Shown piece by piece: positions 45,501 to 54,396 of a stretch of 64,000 nt of DNA. The stretch is from contig CANMWO010000002.1 of the NCBI GenBank assembly GCA_947501695.1, positions 124,001 to 188,000 of the forward strand, in the 5' to 3' direction. This DNA comes from an uncultured Sphingomonadaceae bacterium. GTDB taxonomy: Bacteria > Pseudomonadota > Alphaproteobacteria > Sphingomonadales > Sphingomonadaceae. Made by a program: the position numbers and the translations under genes. Every line of letters starts with the position of its first letter. The stretch's first letter is position 1. Under the pieces are notes generated by a model. It searched no databases and had not been told where the DNA came from. It saw only the letters and a list, made by a program, of their open reading frames with translations.

Positions 45501-47189
45501 GTAGACAAAAATATCGGTAAGGTGCGTCACTCAACACCCGGAGTTGGCTTGATTTCACCACCACCGCACCATGATATCTACTCGATCGAAGATCTCGCCC
45601 AACTGATCCACGATCTGAAAAATGTGAATACCGATGCACGCGTGTCAGTGAAACTGGTTTCGGAGGTCGGGGTTGGCACAGTAGCTGCTGGTGTGTCCAA
45701 AGCACGCGCCGATCATCTTACTATATCAGGCTATGACGGCGGCACCGGAGCCTCGCCATTGACGTCACTGACACATGCGGGATCACCATGGGAAATTGGT
45801 CTGGCGGAAACACAGCAAACGCTGCTGTTAAACGGACTAAGGTCGAGAATTTCAGTGCAAGTCGATGGCGGCCTGCGGACCGGTCGTGATGTTGCTATCG
45901 GCGCTCTTTTGGGAGCTGATGAATTTGGTTTTGCAACCGCTCCGTTAATCGCGGCGGGCTGTATCATGATGCGCAAATGTCATCTCAATACCTGCCCTGT
46001 TGGTGTCGCGACCCAAAACCCCGAGTTACGCAAAAAATTCACGGGCCAGCCTGAACATGTTATCAACTATTTCTTCTTTGTAGCCGAAGAGCTGCGCCAG
46101 ATCATGGCTGAAATGGGCTTCCGTACGCTGGAAGAAATGGTTGGACGCGTGGACTTGATCGATATGAACAAGGCTTTGAACCATTGGAAGGCTGAAGGTA
46201 TCGATCTGTCACGCTTGTTGCACAGTGTTGATCTTCCTGAAGGCGAGACGCTCCATCAAACAATAGTGCAAGATCACGGTCTTGATGCTGCGCTGGATCA
46301 AGATTTGATCGCTGCTGCAGCGCCTGCGCTAGAAAATGGGCAGACCGTTAAAATTGAGCGGAAAGTGAAAAACGTCAACCGTACGGTAGGTGCAATGCTA
46401 TCTGGTGAAGTTGCTAAGCTTCATGGACATGCTGGCTTACCGACAAATACGATACAACTGGCCTTTGAAGGCGTTGCGGGTCAGAGTTTCGGAGCATTTC
46501 TGGCCCATGGTGTAACCGCCGAACTGGTTGGTGACGCCAATGATTATGTTGGCAAAGGCCTGTCTGGCGGCCGTGTTGTTGTCAAACAACCCCCTCATGT
46601 CGATCGCAACCCGACGGAAAATATCATTGTAGGAAATACCGTTCTCTATGGCGCAGTTGCTGGTGAAGCCTATTTTAACGGGGTCGCTGGCGAGCGATTT
46701 GCGGTTCGTAATTCTGGTGCTGTGGCAGTCGTCGAAGGCACTGGTGATCATGGCTGCGAATATATGACTGGTGGTGTTGTTGTTGTGCTGGGCCAAACGG
46801 GGCGCAATTTTGCGGCCGGCATGTCAGGTGGTGTCGCTTACGTTTATGACGAGGACAATCTGTTCCGGCAACGTTGTAATATGGCAATGGTCGATATTGA
46901 GAACATTGATGCAGTTGCAGATGATGGAGAGGGTACCTCTCTACCGCAGCAGCTTCCAGTGGATGTGCACGATTATGGCATGGGCGACATGCTTTACCAT
47001 GACGCTGTACGACTGCGCATTCTATTGGAGCGCCACAAGCTCCATACCGGCAGCAAACGGGCAAGCGAGATTCTCGATAATTGGGAAGATTCACTGAGCC
47101 GTTTTGTGAAAGTCATGCCGCGCGATTATGCAACAGCACTAAAGCAGCTGGAAGCAGAGCGTCTCGACACAATCGTTGCTGCAGAATAA
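42537..47189 (+). CDS. gltB: Glutamate synthase (NADPH), large subunit
   Basis: A 1550-residue enzyme. The N-terminal glutaminase domain begins after a short propeptide, [10 protein letters not shown], with Cys19 the expected N-terminal nucleophile. The FMN/synthase domain contains [29 protein letters not shown], and a 3Fe-4S Cys motif [15 protein letters not shown]. The C-terminal GXGXG beta-helix is also present. With GltD it converts glutamine and 2-oxoglutarate to two glutamates. AAGGA precedes the ATG. The operon continues with gltD 21 bp on. Confidence 0.97.
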   Translation: MNFPPRQGLYDSNNEHDACGVGFVANIEGEKSHLTVKRGLEILVNIDHRGAVGADPLLGDGAGILLQIPDALLRDWADSKSLTLPPAGDYAVAMCFFPSDPSECNFATTHFERFIAKEGQNLIGWRDVPIDTKGIGKAVLEQMPMIRQAIIGKGDAITDQDAFERKILALRKQVHNPLDGHAEKNDMPGLSEFYMPSFSTRTIVYKGLLLADQVGSFYKDLQNPLTTSAVAMVHQRFSTNTFPSWKLAHPYRFIAHNGEINTVRGNVNWMNARRRTMESDLLGADLDKMWPLIPHGQSDTACLDNALELLVAGGYSLAHAVMMLIPEAWAGDRMMDADRKAFYEYHAALMEPWDGPAAVAFTDGRQVGATLDRNGLRPARFCVTDDGHVIMASESGVLPVKEDNIVRKWRLQPGKMLLIDMDQGRIIEDEEIKADLAQAEPYAKWLESTQYNLKDLDLKDLDDVDAPQVSGENNPAALLDRQQAFGFTQEDVTKFLEPMAADGLDPIGSMGTDTPIAVLSGKPRLLFDYFKQNFAQVTNPPIDPIREELVMSLVSMIGPRPNLLGHDAGTHKRLEVDQPVLTNSDLLKIRSVEEALDGAFRTETIDMTWDAESGAAGLEMAIKEMCWAATEAVLADRNILILSDRTQSPDRIAMPALLATAAVHHHLVRQGLRMQTGLVVETGEAREVHHFCALAGYGAEAVNPYVAFETLEDVRVRRELPLTTQEVEQNYIKAVGKGILKVMSKMGISTYQSYCGAQIFDAVGLSSEFIEKYFTGTATTIEGVGLAEVAGETVYRHTEAYGNNPIYKKMLDVGGIYGYRLRGEEHAWTPANVANLQHAVRGNDPKNYEEFAKSINEQSERLLTIRGLMELTKADEPLDIDQVEPATEIVKRFATGAMSFGSISREAHTTLAIAMNRIGGKSNTGEGGEEPDRFIPKENGDSMRSAIKQVASGRFGVTAEYLVNADDIQIKMAQGAKPGEGGQLPGSKVDKNIGKVRHSTPGVGLISPPPHHDIYSIEDLAQLIHDLKNVNTDARVSVKLVSEVGVGTVAAGVSKARADHLTISGYDGGTGASPLTSLTHAGSPWEIGLAETQQTLLLNGLRSRISVQVDGGLRTGRDVAIGALLGADEFGFATAPLIAAGCIMMRKCHLNTCPVGVATQNPELRKKFTGQPEHVINYFFFVAEELRQIMAEMGFRTLEEMVGRVDLIDMNKALNHWKAEGIDLSRLLHSVDLPEGETLHQTIVQDHGLDAALDQDLIAAAAPALENGQTVKIERKVKNVNRTVGAMLSGEVAKLHGHAGLPTNTIQLAFEGVAGQSFGAFLAHGVTAELVGDANDYVGKGLSGGRVVVKQPPHVDRNPTENIIVGNTVLYGAVAGEAYFNGVAGERFAVRNSGAVAVVEGTGDHGCEYMTGGVVVVLGQTGRNFAAGMSGGVAYVYDEDNLFRQRCNMAMVDIENIDAVADDGEGTSLPQQLPVDVHDYGMGDMLYHDAVRLRILLERHKLHTGSKRASEILDNWEDSLSRFVKVMPRDYATALKQLEAERLDTIVAAE

Positions 47190-47210
47190 TTGAAAATATT
47201 GGAGTAGACC

Positions 47211-48647
47211 GTGGGTAAAGTAACAGGCTTTCTCGAGATTGATCGCAAAGAAGCGACTTATGCTGATCCTAAGGAGCGGCTGACACATTATAAGGAGTTC
47301 ACCAATCCGTTACCGGAGTCCGAACTCAAGAATCAAGCGGCACGCTGCATGGATTGCGGTATCCCTTATTGCCATAACGGCTGCCCGGTAAATAATATCA
47401 TCCCGGACTGGAATAATCTGGTTTATGAGGGCGATTGGAAAACTGCGCTGGAAACACTGCAATCGACCAATAATTTCCCGGAATTTACCGGTCGCATCTG
47501 TCCCGCCCCTTGCGAAGCCAGTTGCACATTGAATATTGATGATGTGCCTGTGAATATCAAATCCATCGAATGTGCAATCGTCGACCGTGGCTGGGAAGAA
47601 GGCTGGATTGCGCCTCAGGTAGCAGAAGAAAAAACCGGAAAATCAGTAGCCGTTGTCGGTTCAGGCCCTGCAGGCATGGCCTGCGCACAACAGCTTGCTC
47701 GCGCAGGACATAGCGTCACCTTGTTCGAAAAAAATGACCGTATGGGCGGGCTGCTGCGCTACGGCATTCCAGATTTCAAGATGGAAAAACATCTGATCAA
47801 TCGCCGTCTGGTACAAATGGAAGCAGAAGGCGTTGAGTTGCGGACCAGTGCCGAAGTTGGTGTGACCGTTTCAGTGGAATCGCTGCAAGAAAATTATGAC
47901 GCGGTTGTTATGTCTGGCGGTGCTGAAAAACCGCGTATGCTCGAGATTCCCGGCTATGAAATGTCAGGTGTCCGTCTTGCGATGGAATTTTTAGCGCAAC
48001 AAAATAAGCGTAATGCCGGCGATGATGAAATGCGCGCGGCACCTCGGGGGTCTATCACGGCCACGGGCAAGCATGTTATCGTCATTGGCGGCGGCGACAC
48101 GGGATCGGATTGCGTGGGAACTTCCAATCGCCAAGGCGCTGCTTCGGTGACGCAGATCGAAATCATGCCGAAGCCTCCTGTAAAAGAAAACAAGACGACA
48201 TCATGGCCCGATTGGCCCTTGAAATTGCGCACGTCATCGAGCCATCAGGAAGGTTGCGAACGCGACTGGGCGATTTTGGCAAAGCGCGTTGTGGGCACGA
48301 GCGGCAATGTTGAAGGCCTGGAATGTATTCGTCTCGAATGGGTCGATGGCCAAATGCAAGAAATTGCAGGTAGCGAATTCACGCTGAAAGCCGATTTAAT
48401 TCTCCTTGCCATGGGTTTTGTAGGTCCCCGCAAAATGGGACTTGTCGATCAATCGGAAGTGGAACTCGATGCTCGCGGCAACGTGGCGGCTAATGTAACC
48501 AGCTATACGACCAGCAAAAGCGGTATCTTCGCTTGCGGTGATATGCGCCGTGGTCAAAGCCTTGTGGTCTGGGCCATCCGCGAAGGTCGGCAATGCGCCC
48601 GCGCAGTGGACATGCAGCTTATGGGGCAAAGCTCGCTACCTCGTTGA
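47211..48647 (+). CDS. gltD: Glutamate synthase (NADPH), small subunit
   Basis: A 478-residue flavoprotein that passes electrons from NADPH to GltB. The N-terminal ferredoxin-like domain has the 4Fe-4S Cys pattern [14 protein letters not shown] and [13 protein letters not shown]-binding V-V-G-S-G-P-A-G and NADPH-binding [11 protein letters not shown] are present, ending [17 protein letters not shown]. The start is GTG at 47211 with GGAG 6 nt upstream. The gap 48648-48921 after it shows nothing. Confidence 0.97.
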   Translation: MGKVTGFLEIDRKEATYADPKERLTHYKEFTNPLPESELKNQAARCMDCGIPYCHNGCPVNNIIPDWNNLVYEGDWKTALETLQSTNNFPEFTGRICPAPCEASCTLNIDDVPVNIKSIECAIVDRGWEEGWIAPQVAEEKTGKSVAVVGSGPAGMACAQQLARAGHSVTLFEKNDRMGGLLRYGIPDFKMEKHLINRRLVQMEAEGVELRTSAEVGVTVSVESLQENYDAVVMSGGAEKPRMLEIPGYEMSGVRLAMEFLAQQNKRNAGDDEMRAAPRGSITATGKHVIVIGGGDTGSDCVGTSNRQGAASVTQIEIMPKPPVKENKTTSWPDWPLKLRTSSSHQEGCERDWAILAKRVVGTSGNVEGLECIRLEWVDGQMQEIAGSEFTLKADLILLAMGFVGPRKMGLVDQSEVELDARGNVAANVTSYTTSKSGIFACGDMRRGQSLVVWAIREGRQCARAVDMQLMGQSSLPR

Positions 48648-48921
48648 TATAGAATCCACTCCTTCAGGACCAATATGATCGCCAATGATTTTCGACGGTT
48701 TCTGGTATGGATATGCGAAAGCTCATCGATGATATGATATGTTGATCATTTGGAACTAGTTACGCCTCAAAACTGTGATATCTTGCCAAAGCTTGAACTG
48801 GTGTTGTTGAGAATCTACCTTACCGCCAGTAACTCGGACGCCTGAATTTGGGGCGGCGTTGGTGAAACTAAGCCATCAAGATCTGATGATTATTCAGATC
48901 CCGATGCCCTTTACAATCATC

Positions 48922-49365
48922 CTATACTTCATGCTTCTCAAGCATCTTCGTCAATGGCTCTGATTCATGAGGGCCAAAAGCCTTGGCTATTTCTGCCAGT
49001 AATTTCTCGCTTGTTTCCGTCCTCAGGTTTTGCCGGATAACCCCCAATGCCCGGGGTGCTGCAACCAGCACCAGTCCCACTTTGGAGTCACGCGCTATCT
49101 GATCAATGCGCTCAGCCGCTTCCCGGGCAAAGCGGTCTTCAGCCTGTTGGTGTAGGTCGGTCTGTTCATAAGCACCTTTGCGCGGGCTTGTGCTCTGGGA
49201 GCTGCGGCCCGGTCGGTCTGTGCCCAGTTCGGATGACCGGGGCGCAGGATCCTGATGTTCTTCCAACAGTTCCAAGGCGGGCTTGAACGCCTCGCCAATA
49301 TTGCGGAAAATCGACATGCGCGATCCATCGACCGCGACGATTAAACTACCATTGCTTATCAGCAC
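48922..49365 (-). CDS. Host attachment family protein (baeRF12-like)
   Basis: A 147-residue protein starting with GTG (AGGA 7-8 nt upstream). It shows the features of the bacterial host-attachment family, related to archaeo-eukaryotic release factor domains: L-I-V-A-V-D-G-S-R-M-S-I-F-R-N, a disordered Ser/Pro middle, D-R-F-A-R-E-A-A-E-R-I-D and L-V-L-V-A-A-P-R-A-L-G-V-I-R. The name comes from plant-associated strains; the molecular function is unknown. The promoter has CTACGTTA (49426-49433), a variant of the motif shared by nearby genes around fixLJ. Confidence 0.75.
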   Translation of the reverse strand: MLISNGSLIVAVDGSRMSIFRNIGEAFKPALELLEEHQDPAPRSSELGTDRPGRSSQSTSPRKGAYEQTDLHQQAEDRFAREAAERIDQIARDSKVGLVLVAAPRALGVIRQNLRTETSEKLLAEIAKAFGPHESEPLTKMLEKHEV

Positions 49366-49425
49366 ATAATTTTCCTGTATTTGAGTTTAAGTCCTATGCT
49401 GTGACTAGATACAATATGTTACAAG

Positions 49426-49433
49426 CTACGTTA
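49426..49433 (-). promoter_or_regulatory. CTACGTTA motif, variant of the fixLJ-island box
   Basis: CTACGTTA (TAACGTAG on the minus strand) lies 60-68 bp upstream of the GTG at 49365, the same distance as the TTACGTAA boxes of neighbouring genes. It differs from the common form at two positions. Confidence 0.3.
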
Positions 49434-49554
49434 CAATAACATTAAATTACGACGACTGGGGCCGTTGTTGCGATAGGTATTGTTACGGATGAAGCGTCAG
49501 AAAGTGATGGATATCAAACGGCCCATCAAGCCTGACGACACCCTCTCCGAACAA

Positions 49555-49562
49555 ATACGTAA
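49555..49562 (+). promoter_or_regulatory. ATACGTAA box upstream of the 49637 lipoprotein gene
   Basis: ATACGTAA, 74-82 bp upstream of the start codon at 49637. It is one of several closely related 8-mers in the promoters around fixLJ and is a possible FixJ binding site, by inference. Confidence 0.38.
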
Positions 49563-49636
49563 AGACATATGGCGCCCGCTCATTGAGATTGGATCATCTG
49601 GTTCTAACCAACAGATTAATCCGATGGGAGAAAATC

Positions 49637-50230
49637 ATGCCCCTCACGCTCGATCTCCGCAAACGCGCTACCAAGACGATGGCGTTGATGCTCACGCTCA
49701 TGCTTGTCGCCTGCGCCATCGCCACACCTTATCAACCCAATCTCTATGGGCAAAAAGTCTCTGGAGGCTATTCCGACAAACGTCTCGCTGATGATCGGTA
49801 CCGGGTTACCTTTATGGGCAATATTTTTACTTCGCGCGACCGAGTTGAGGGCTACTTATTGTACCGAGCCGCTGAGCTTACCCAGCAAAATGGCTTTGAT
49901 TGGTTCATGTTAGTGGATCATCGGACCGAGAGCGAGCGCCGGACCTATGTCGATCGCTCTCCCCGTTATGATCCCTGGTATGGTGTCGGCTATGGCTATT
50001 GGCAACCGCATTGGTGTTATTATCGCGGGCGTAGCTGGACGACCTGGCATCCTCATATTGGTCATCGATTCTGGACTTATGATGTTGATGTCCGGACGGT
50101 CGAAAAATTTGAAGCGCATGCCGAGGTAAAAATGGGCAAAGGGCCGATGCCGGAAGATGGCCAGAGCGCGTTTAATGCCAATAGAGTTCTAGCCGATCTA
50201 GGGCCAACGATTGAGTGGCCGAAAAGCTGA
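49637..50230 (+). CDS. CC0125/CC1285-type lipoprotein
   Basis: A 197-residue lipoprotein: the ATG at 49637 follows GGGAG by 6 nt and gives the leader M-A-L-M-L-T-L-M-L-V-A-C with a lipobox Cys near residue 26. The mature part (Y-Q-P, G-G-Y-S-D-K-R-L-A-D-D-R-Y-R-V-T-F-M-G-N, L-L-Y-R-A-A-E-L-T-Q-Q-N-G-F-D-W-F) matches the alphaproteobacterial family first numbered from Caulobacter. A Tyr/Trp/His-rich stretch (Y-G-V-G-Y-G-Y-W-Q-P-H-W) follows. Function unknown. An ATACGTAA box upstream suggests control with fixLJ. Confidence 0.78.
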   Translation: MPLTLDLRKRATKTMALMLTLMLVACAIATPYQPNLYGQKVSGGYSDKRLADDRYRVTFMGNIFTSRDRVEGYLLYRAAELTQQNGFDWFMLVDHRTESERRTYVDRSPRYDPWYGVGYGYWQPHWCYYRGRSWTTWHPHIGHRFWTYDVDVRTVEKFEAHAEVKMGKGPMPEDGQSAFNANRVLADLGPTIEWPKS

Positions 50231-50257
50231 ATATTTGCCCCTCTCGCCTAGTGGCAA

Positions 50258-50265
50258 TTACGTAA
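50258..50265 (+). promoter_or_regulatory. TTACGTAA box upstream of the 50325 gene
   Basis: TTACGTAA within the 10-bp palindrome ATTACGTAAT (50257-50266), 59-67 bp before the ATG at 50325. Same motif and nearly the same distance as at 49555 and 50938. Confidence 0.42.
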
Positions 50266-50324
50266 TGACCGCGGGTTCTGAGAGGCATATTTTGATCCGC
50301 ACCAACGCAGAAGGAGTGAGAGAA

Positions 50325-50693
50325 ATGATTAAAGAAGCAACGTTAAGCCATCGCCAACATGATCATGATTATGGCAATCAGATCGCCGTCATCCGTAGCG
50401 ACCTAGACCGGCTGCAAAGCGACATTCGCAAATTAAAGGACGATGTTGCGGAAGACGCATCCGAACGGATGAAGCAATTCACTGAACAAGCGACAGAAAC
50501 GCTGAGGGAAAAGGGTGAAATATTGCGCGAGCGTAGCGATCAGCTGCGCGTAGCCGGCGAGCAACAGAAAGAAGCGATTGCCAGTGAAGTGCAAAATCAC
50601 CCCTTTGCCAGTGTCTTGGCCGCAACCGGTGCTGGTCTTGCCATTGGCGCGCTTGCTATGTGGGCCCAAAACGGCGTTAAATCCTCAGAATAG
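50325..50693 (+). CDS. ElaB/YqjD-like membrane-anchored coiled-coil protein
   Basis: A 122-residue protein. The ATG at 50325 has AAGGAG 8 nt upstream; the frame from 50211 overlaps the preceding gene and is rejected. Residues ~20-85 form a long charged coiled coil (L-D-R-L-Q-S-D-I-R-K-L-K-D-D-V), followed by N-H-P-F-A-S-V-L-A-A-T-G-A-G-L-A-I-G-A-L-A, a short C-terminal membrane anchor as in the DUF883/ElaB/YqjD family. In E. coli such proteins bind ribosomes at the inner membrane in stationary phase; that role is not shown here. It is convergent with the Pro-rich gene at 50696, with 2 bp between stops. Confidence 0.78.
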   Translation: MIKEATLSHRQHDHDYGNQIAVIRSDLDRLQSDIRKLKDDVAEDASERMKQFTEQATETLREKGEILRERSDQLRVAGEQQKEAIASEVQNHPFASVLAATGAGLAIGALAMWAQNGVKSSE

Positions 50694-50695
50694 GG

Positions 50696-50875
50696 CTATC
50701 GAGAGGGTTCGTCAGGTGCAGGATATTCCGGCGGATGCTCGGCTGGCTGTTCAGGCTGCGGCGGCGGCATTTCGGGCGCGCCCGGATCGCTAATCCAATC
50801 TGGTTCCATAGGCGGTGTTTCTGATGGTTTCGGTGTCGGGAATTCATCCGGTTTTTGTTGGGTAAAATTGATCAT
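50696..50875 (-). CDS. Proline-rich small protein
   Basis: A 59-residue ORF with AAGGAG 6 nt before the ATG. It starts M-I-N-F-T-Q-Q-K-P-D-E-F-P and is about one third proline, with many Glu (P-P-M-E-P-D-W, P-P-P-Q-P-E-Q-P-A-E-H-P-P-E-Y). It is probably unstructured and acidic. No family recognised. A TTACGTAA box lies 63-70 bp upstream, as for the neighbouring genes, which supports it as a real, coregulated gene. Confidence 0.65.
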   Translation of the reverse strand: MINFTQQKPDEFPTPKPSETPPMEPDWISDPGAPEMPPPQPEQPAEHPPEYPAPDEPSR

Positions 50876-50937
50876 GAGAGGCTCCTTGGGCTTCCCGTAA
50901 CAATGTCTCTAATTCCCTTTTCAAGCTATCCGCAGAT

Positions 50938-50945
50938 TTACGTAA
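50938..50945 (-). promoter_or_regulatory. TTACGTAA box upstream of the Pro-rich gene
   Basis: A perfect 8-bp palindrome TTACGTAA just beyond the fixJ stop codon, 63-70 bp upstream of the ATG at 50875. It belongs to the set at 49555, 50258 and 53220. Confidence 0.42.
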
Positions 50946-50946
50946 G

Positions 50947-51588
50947 TCAGTGCCGGATAGGTTTTGCGTTCACGACTTCGCCAGCTTCTGCTGCAAAGCC
51001 GATACGCAGCGCTTCGGCCAGGCTCCTGACTCGCAGTTTTTCCATCATATTGGCGCGGTAAATCTCTACGGTGCGCGGCGAAATACCCAGGTCATAGGCG
51101 ATAGTCTTGTTAGGATAGCCGGTCATTAAGCCGTCAAGTACATCCCGCTCTCGACCCGTGAGACAAGCTAGGCGGACGGTTGCTTCGGAAGATGCCATTT
51201 CTTTAAGGTCGCTATTTTCGATCCGTTCGAACGCTTCCTCCATTGCCGCCAGTAATGCTTCTTTCTCGTAGGGCTTTTCTAAGAAATTAATTGCGCCAGC
51301 GCGCATTGCCTGTACCGCAATTTCGACATCACCATGTCCCGTTAGTATGACCACTGGCATATCAATGCCTTCTTTGACCATGTGCTGTTGAACCTCTAGC
51401 CCATTCATTTCCGGCATACGGATATCCAAAAGCACGCAACCGCGCTCGGCGTTTTTGGCGAGCTTCAGAAAGGCGACCCCTGATTCAACCGGGCGCACCT
51501 GAAGCCCGGCATGGCGCAGCATGAAGGCTGCGGACCGGCGCACTGCATCGTCATCATCAACAACGTAAACTAAACGTTCATTCGACAT
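50947..51588 (-). CDS. fixJ: FixJ family response regulator
   Basis: A 213-residue two-domain regulator. Receiver: [12 protein letters not shown], phospho-acceptor Asp55 in [19 protein letters not shown] and E-K-P-Y. The C-terminal LuxR-type HTH is [12 protein letters not shown]...[21 protein letters not shown]. Start at 51588 (GGAAG 7 nt upstream), inside the end of fixL, an 11-bp overlap that couples the two. It is expected to activate hypoxia genes when phosphorylated by FixL. No fixK gene is nearby. Confidence 0.93.
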   Translation of the reverse strand: MSNERLVYVVDDDDAVRRSAAFMLRHAGLQVRPVESGVAFLKLAKNAERGCVLLDIRMPEMNGLEVQQHMVKEGIDMPVVILTGHGDVEIAVQAMRAGAINFLEKPYEKEALLAAMEEAFERIENSDLKEMASSEATVRLACLTGRERDVLDGLMTGYPNKTIAYDLGISPRTVEIYRANMMEKLRVRSLAEALRIGFAAEAGEVVNAKPIRH

Positions 51589-53110
51589 CTGGTTCTTCCT
51601 CATTGGCTTTTAACAGAGTGATACGGAAAATCGTGCCCCCTTCCGGGTTGGCTTCGACGCATATAGTACCTTCGTGCGCCTCAATAATTGTACGGCAAAT
51701 TGACAGGCCCAACCCCATGCCGCTGCTCTTGGTGCTCGTGAAAGGGTCAAAAATTTTCTCGGCGACACTCGCTTCAATTCCGCTGCCAGTATCTGATATG
51801 GCAATTTCGACTTTTTTATGGGGTACAGAGCGGACTGAAATATTGAGATGCTTAATCTGACTATCGGCCATCGCTTCAATAGCATTACGCATCAGGTTGA
51901 CCATCACTTGCTGGATCTGCACCCGGTCGGCAAAGACGTGATTAGTATCTGGATCTATCGTGATCGAAAATTTAATGCCCTTGTCATAAGCGCCGACCAA
52001 TCCCAACGTCGTGGCATCCTCAACCACTTGCGCAATGGACAAGAGTTCGCGGTTAATCTCTCCCTTGGCAACAAATTCGCGCAACCGTCTGACGATGGTG
52101 CCGGCGCGCAAGCTTTCCGATACGCTTTCCTGTAACGCTTCGTGAAGAAATTCCTTGTTACCCTCTGCCCCGCTATCGAGCATATCGCGCGCCGCAGAGA
52201 GATAGTTGGTGATCGCAGCAAGCGGCTGGTTAATTTCATGGGCTAGCGCCGATGCCAGGGTTCCAACAGCACTAAGCCGTGAAGAATGTAGCAAGTCGGC
52301 CTGCAAGGACTGCAGTTCTGCTGCGGTATTGCGTTGTTCAGTGAGATCTATGATAAAGCCGGTGAACAGACGATGGTCGCCTGATTTTGCTTCACCAACG
52401 GCCAGTCGCATGGGGAAAATAGTACCATCTTTTTTCTGCCCCTCGACGGTGCGGCCAATCCCGATAATCCGCTTCTCCCCCGTACGGGTATAGCGCTCGA
52501 CATAACTATCATGTTCTGCATGATAGGGCGGTGGCATCAGCATGTTTATATTCTTGCCGACCACTTCGTTTTCCCGATAGTCAAACAGGTCTTCGGCAGC
52601 TGCGCTGAACGAGGTTATTCTACATTTTTCGTCTATCACCACCATCGGATCAGGTACCGTATCCAATATCGACTCCAATATCGAAGTGGATTGTTCGGCA
52701 GCCTCCAACATGTTTTGCCAATCTGATATATCACGGGCGGTAATGACGATGGCGCTGATTTGACCGTCATGCTCTTTCAAAGGCCCGAGCCGAAATTCCA
52801 GGAGATGAGATATGCCATCCAAAGATTGTATTTCGATCTTTAGCGGCTTGCCGACTTGCGTAACATCCCCGCTGAGAACAGACTCAAAAGCATCTTTGAA
52901 AACAGGACGATAGGGTTCAGAAATCAACGACATGGGTTCGCGTTCCGGCAAGTCTTCCAGACGCTTAATTCCAATCAGGTCAAGGCCGGCCTGATTTAGA
53001 TCAATCATCTGCATATCGAGGTCGTTGACGATGACATATTCGGGCAAGGTCGACAGCACAGCTTCTAAATAAGCTGATCGGTCAATCTGATCCAATCCGA
53101 ATGCGCGCAC
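51578..53110 (-). CDS. fixL: Haem-PAS oxygen-sensing histidine kinase FixL
   Basis: A 510-residue kinase. A first PAS domain (~17-130), a second PAS with the FixL haem-pocket sequence [11 protein letters not shown]...[10 protein letters not shown], then [10 protein letters not shown] (phospho-His ~291) and an ATPase domain ([25 protein letters not shown]). The proximal haem His falls at residue 200 and the distal Arg at 220, the same numbers as in the Bradyrhizobium protein. There is no membrane segment, so it is cytoplasmic. GTG start at 53110. Oxygen binding should switch the kinase off. Confidence 0.93.
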   Translation of the reverse strand: MRAFGLDQIDRSAYLEAVLSTLPEYVIVNDLDMQMIDLNQAGLDLIGIKRLEDLPEREPMSLISEPYRPVFKDAFESVLSGDVTQVGKPLKIEIQSLDGISHLLEFRLGPLKEHDGQISAIVITARDISDWQNMLEAAEQSTSILESILDTVPDPMVVIDEKCRITSFSAAAEDLFDYRENEVVGKNINMLMPPPYHAEHDSYVERYTRTGEKRIIGIGRTVEGQKKDGTIFPMRLAVGEAKSGDHRLFTGFIIDLTEQRNTAAELQSLQADLLHSSRLSAVGTLASALAHEINQPLAAITNYLSAARDMLDSGAEGNKEFLHEALQESVSESLRAGTIVRRLREFVAKGEINRELLSIAQVVEDATTLGLVGAYDKGIKFSITIDPDTNHVFADRVQIQQVMVNLMRNAIEAMADSQIKHLNISVRSVPHKKVEIAISDTGSGIEASVAEKIFDPFTSTKSSGMGLGLSICRTIIEAHEGTICVEANPEGGTIFRITLLKANEEEPDVE

Positions 53111-53219
53111 AGTGCAAAGCTCCTCTCATCCCCGATGCTTCAAACATAGTATGAATTTCCAGTCTTTCCAAAATGTAAAACAGCCCCTGATCTAAGCAGG
53201 ACGAAGAGCGAGGGACGAA

Positions 53220-53227
53220 ATACGTAA
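53220..53227. promoter_or_regulatory. ATACGTAA box between fixL and the stress protein gene
   Basis: ATACGTAA, followed by AACTACCTA, about 110 bp upstream of the fixL GTG and 290 bp upstream of the universal stress gene at 53517. It might serve either divergent gene; the distance is longer than for the other boxes. Confidence 0.3.
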
Positions 53228-53395
53228 AACTACCTAGGGAACACCACTGATTTGCCCAGCTGGACAAAGATAATAATCCGTTTTGGTAACAAAGAACGGA
53301 AGGATATGAGGTTGAAAAAGCAAGCACCGAAGCGCTCTCAAAAGAATGAAAGGTCCCGATCAATACCGCGTAGATAGCGGGTTGAGAAGGTACGC

Positions 53396-53473
53396 AGGTC
53401 GCCCTTCCATCCCCTCAATCACCCCTTCCCCCAAACTCCCCCCGACGGGTGTACAAAGGAGGAAGGGCGGCCT
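53396..53473. repeat. Inverted repeat in the leader of the 53517 gene
   Basis: AGGTCGCCCTTCC (53396-53408) and GGAAGGGCGGCCT (53461-53473) pair with one mismatch. The intervening C-rich segment resembles the GC-rich repeat at 7893-8010. It lies in the 406-bp gap 53111-53516 and would form a long hairpin in the 5' leader of the stress-protein mRNA. Apart from the 53220 box nothing else was seen in this gap. Confidence 0.5.
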
Positions 53474-53516
53474 GAATCCATTTTTTATTCTGACATAATG
53501 GGAAGAATTTCTGCAC

Positions 53517-54359
53517 ATGGCTGATATCAAAACAACACGCAAACCCATCCTTCTCGCGACAGATATGACGGCCCGCTGCGATCGTCCTTATGACCGCGCC
53601 TTGATGTTGGCGAAAATATGGGGAACGCGCTTGATCGTGATCCATGTGCTCGATCCCAAACAGGCAAAGAAAAAAGGGCTGGTCCCGAAAGAGGCGCGGG
53701 TCCAGTTGGAAGAAGAATTGCCTGAAACCGATGTGAATGTGGAATTCATTATCGAAATGGGCAATGTAGGCGAGCTAGTGATTGAGACAGCCAAGCGCGA
53801 GCGCTGTGGGATGATCGTTACGGGCGTGGGTCATTATGACGGTTTTAGCGATATTTTCCTAGGTTCTCCGGTGGACCATATCGTCCGCCATTCCGATATC
53901 CCGGTACTGATCATCAAGCGCAAGCCGGTCAAACCTTATCGTAACATTATGATTGCTACCGACTTCTCCCATTGTTCCCTGACAGCGCTCAACACTGCTG
54001 CAGAAATGTTCCCGGACATACCACTGCATCTCGTCCACGCCTATAACGTGCCCTACAGCGGCTGGCTGAAATCCGATCAGGTCGCGAAGGATATCGGCTC
54101 TGAAGAGGCAAAGTTGATGGAACGTTTTCTGGCTCAAACGACGATCGACAATGCGACGTTTAAACGTTTAGACGCTGCCAATGAAAAGGGTGATCTCGGC
54201 GTTGTCTTATTCAAAAAAATCAGGGAATTGAAATCGGATTTGGTGGTATTGGGAACCCATGGCAAGAGCGGTTTCATGCAGGCTAGCATGGGCAATAATG
54301 CGCGGGTATTATTGGGCTGGCTTAAGCAAGACGTGATGATGGTACGCGACCCTAAGTAA
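53517..54359 (+). CDS. Universal stress protein, tandem UspA domains
   Basis: A 280-residue protein of two Usp domains (about 8-140 and 143-278). Each opens with a strand K-P-I-L-L-A-T-D-M-T or R-N-I-M-I-A-T-D-F-S. The second ends with the ATP-binding loop G-T-H-G-K-S-G-F-M-Q-A-S-M-G-N; the first has G-V-G-H-Y-D-G-F-S-D-I-F-L-G-S. Such proteins are induced by growth arrest and oxygen limitation. Its position beside fixLJ and opposite a second Usp gene fits a hypoxia response. No strong SD before the ATG. Confidence 0.9.
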   Translation: MADIKTTRKPILLATDMTARCDRPYDRALMLAKIWGTRLIVIHVLDPKQAKKKGLVPKEARVQLEEELPETDVNVEFIIEMGNVGELVIETAKRERCGMIVTGVGHYDGFSDIFLGSPVDHIVRHSDIPVLIIKRKPVKPYRNIMIATDFSHCSLTALNTAAEMFPDIPLHLVHAYNVPYSGWLKSDQVAKDIGSEEAKLMERFLAQTTIDNATFKRLDAANEKGDLGVVLFKKIRELKSDLVVLGTHGKSGFMQASMGNNARVLLGWLKQDVMMVRDPK

Positions 54360-54396
54360 AGTCTAGCGTAGCGAAACTGGATATTGCAGAGCTTTT

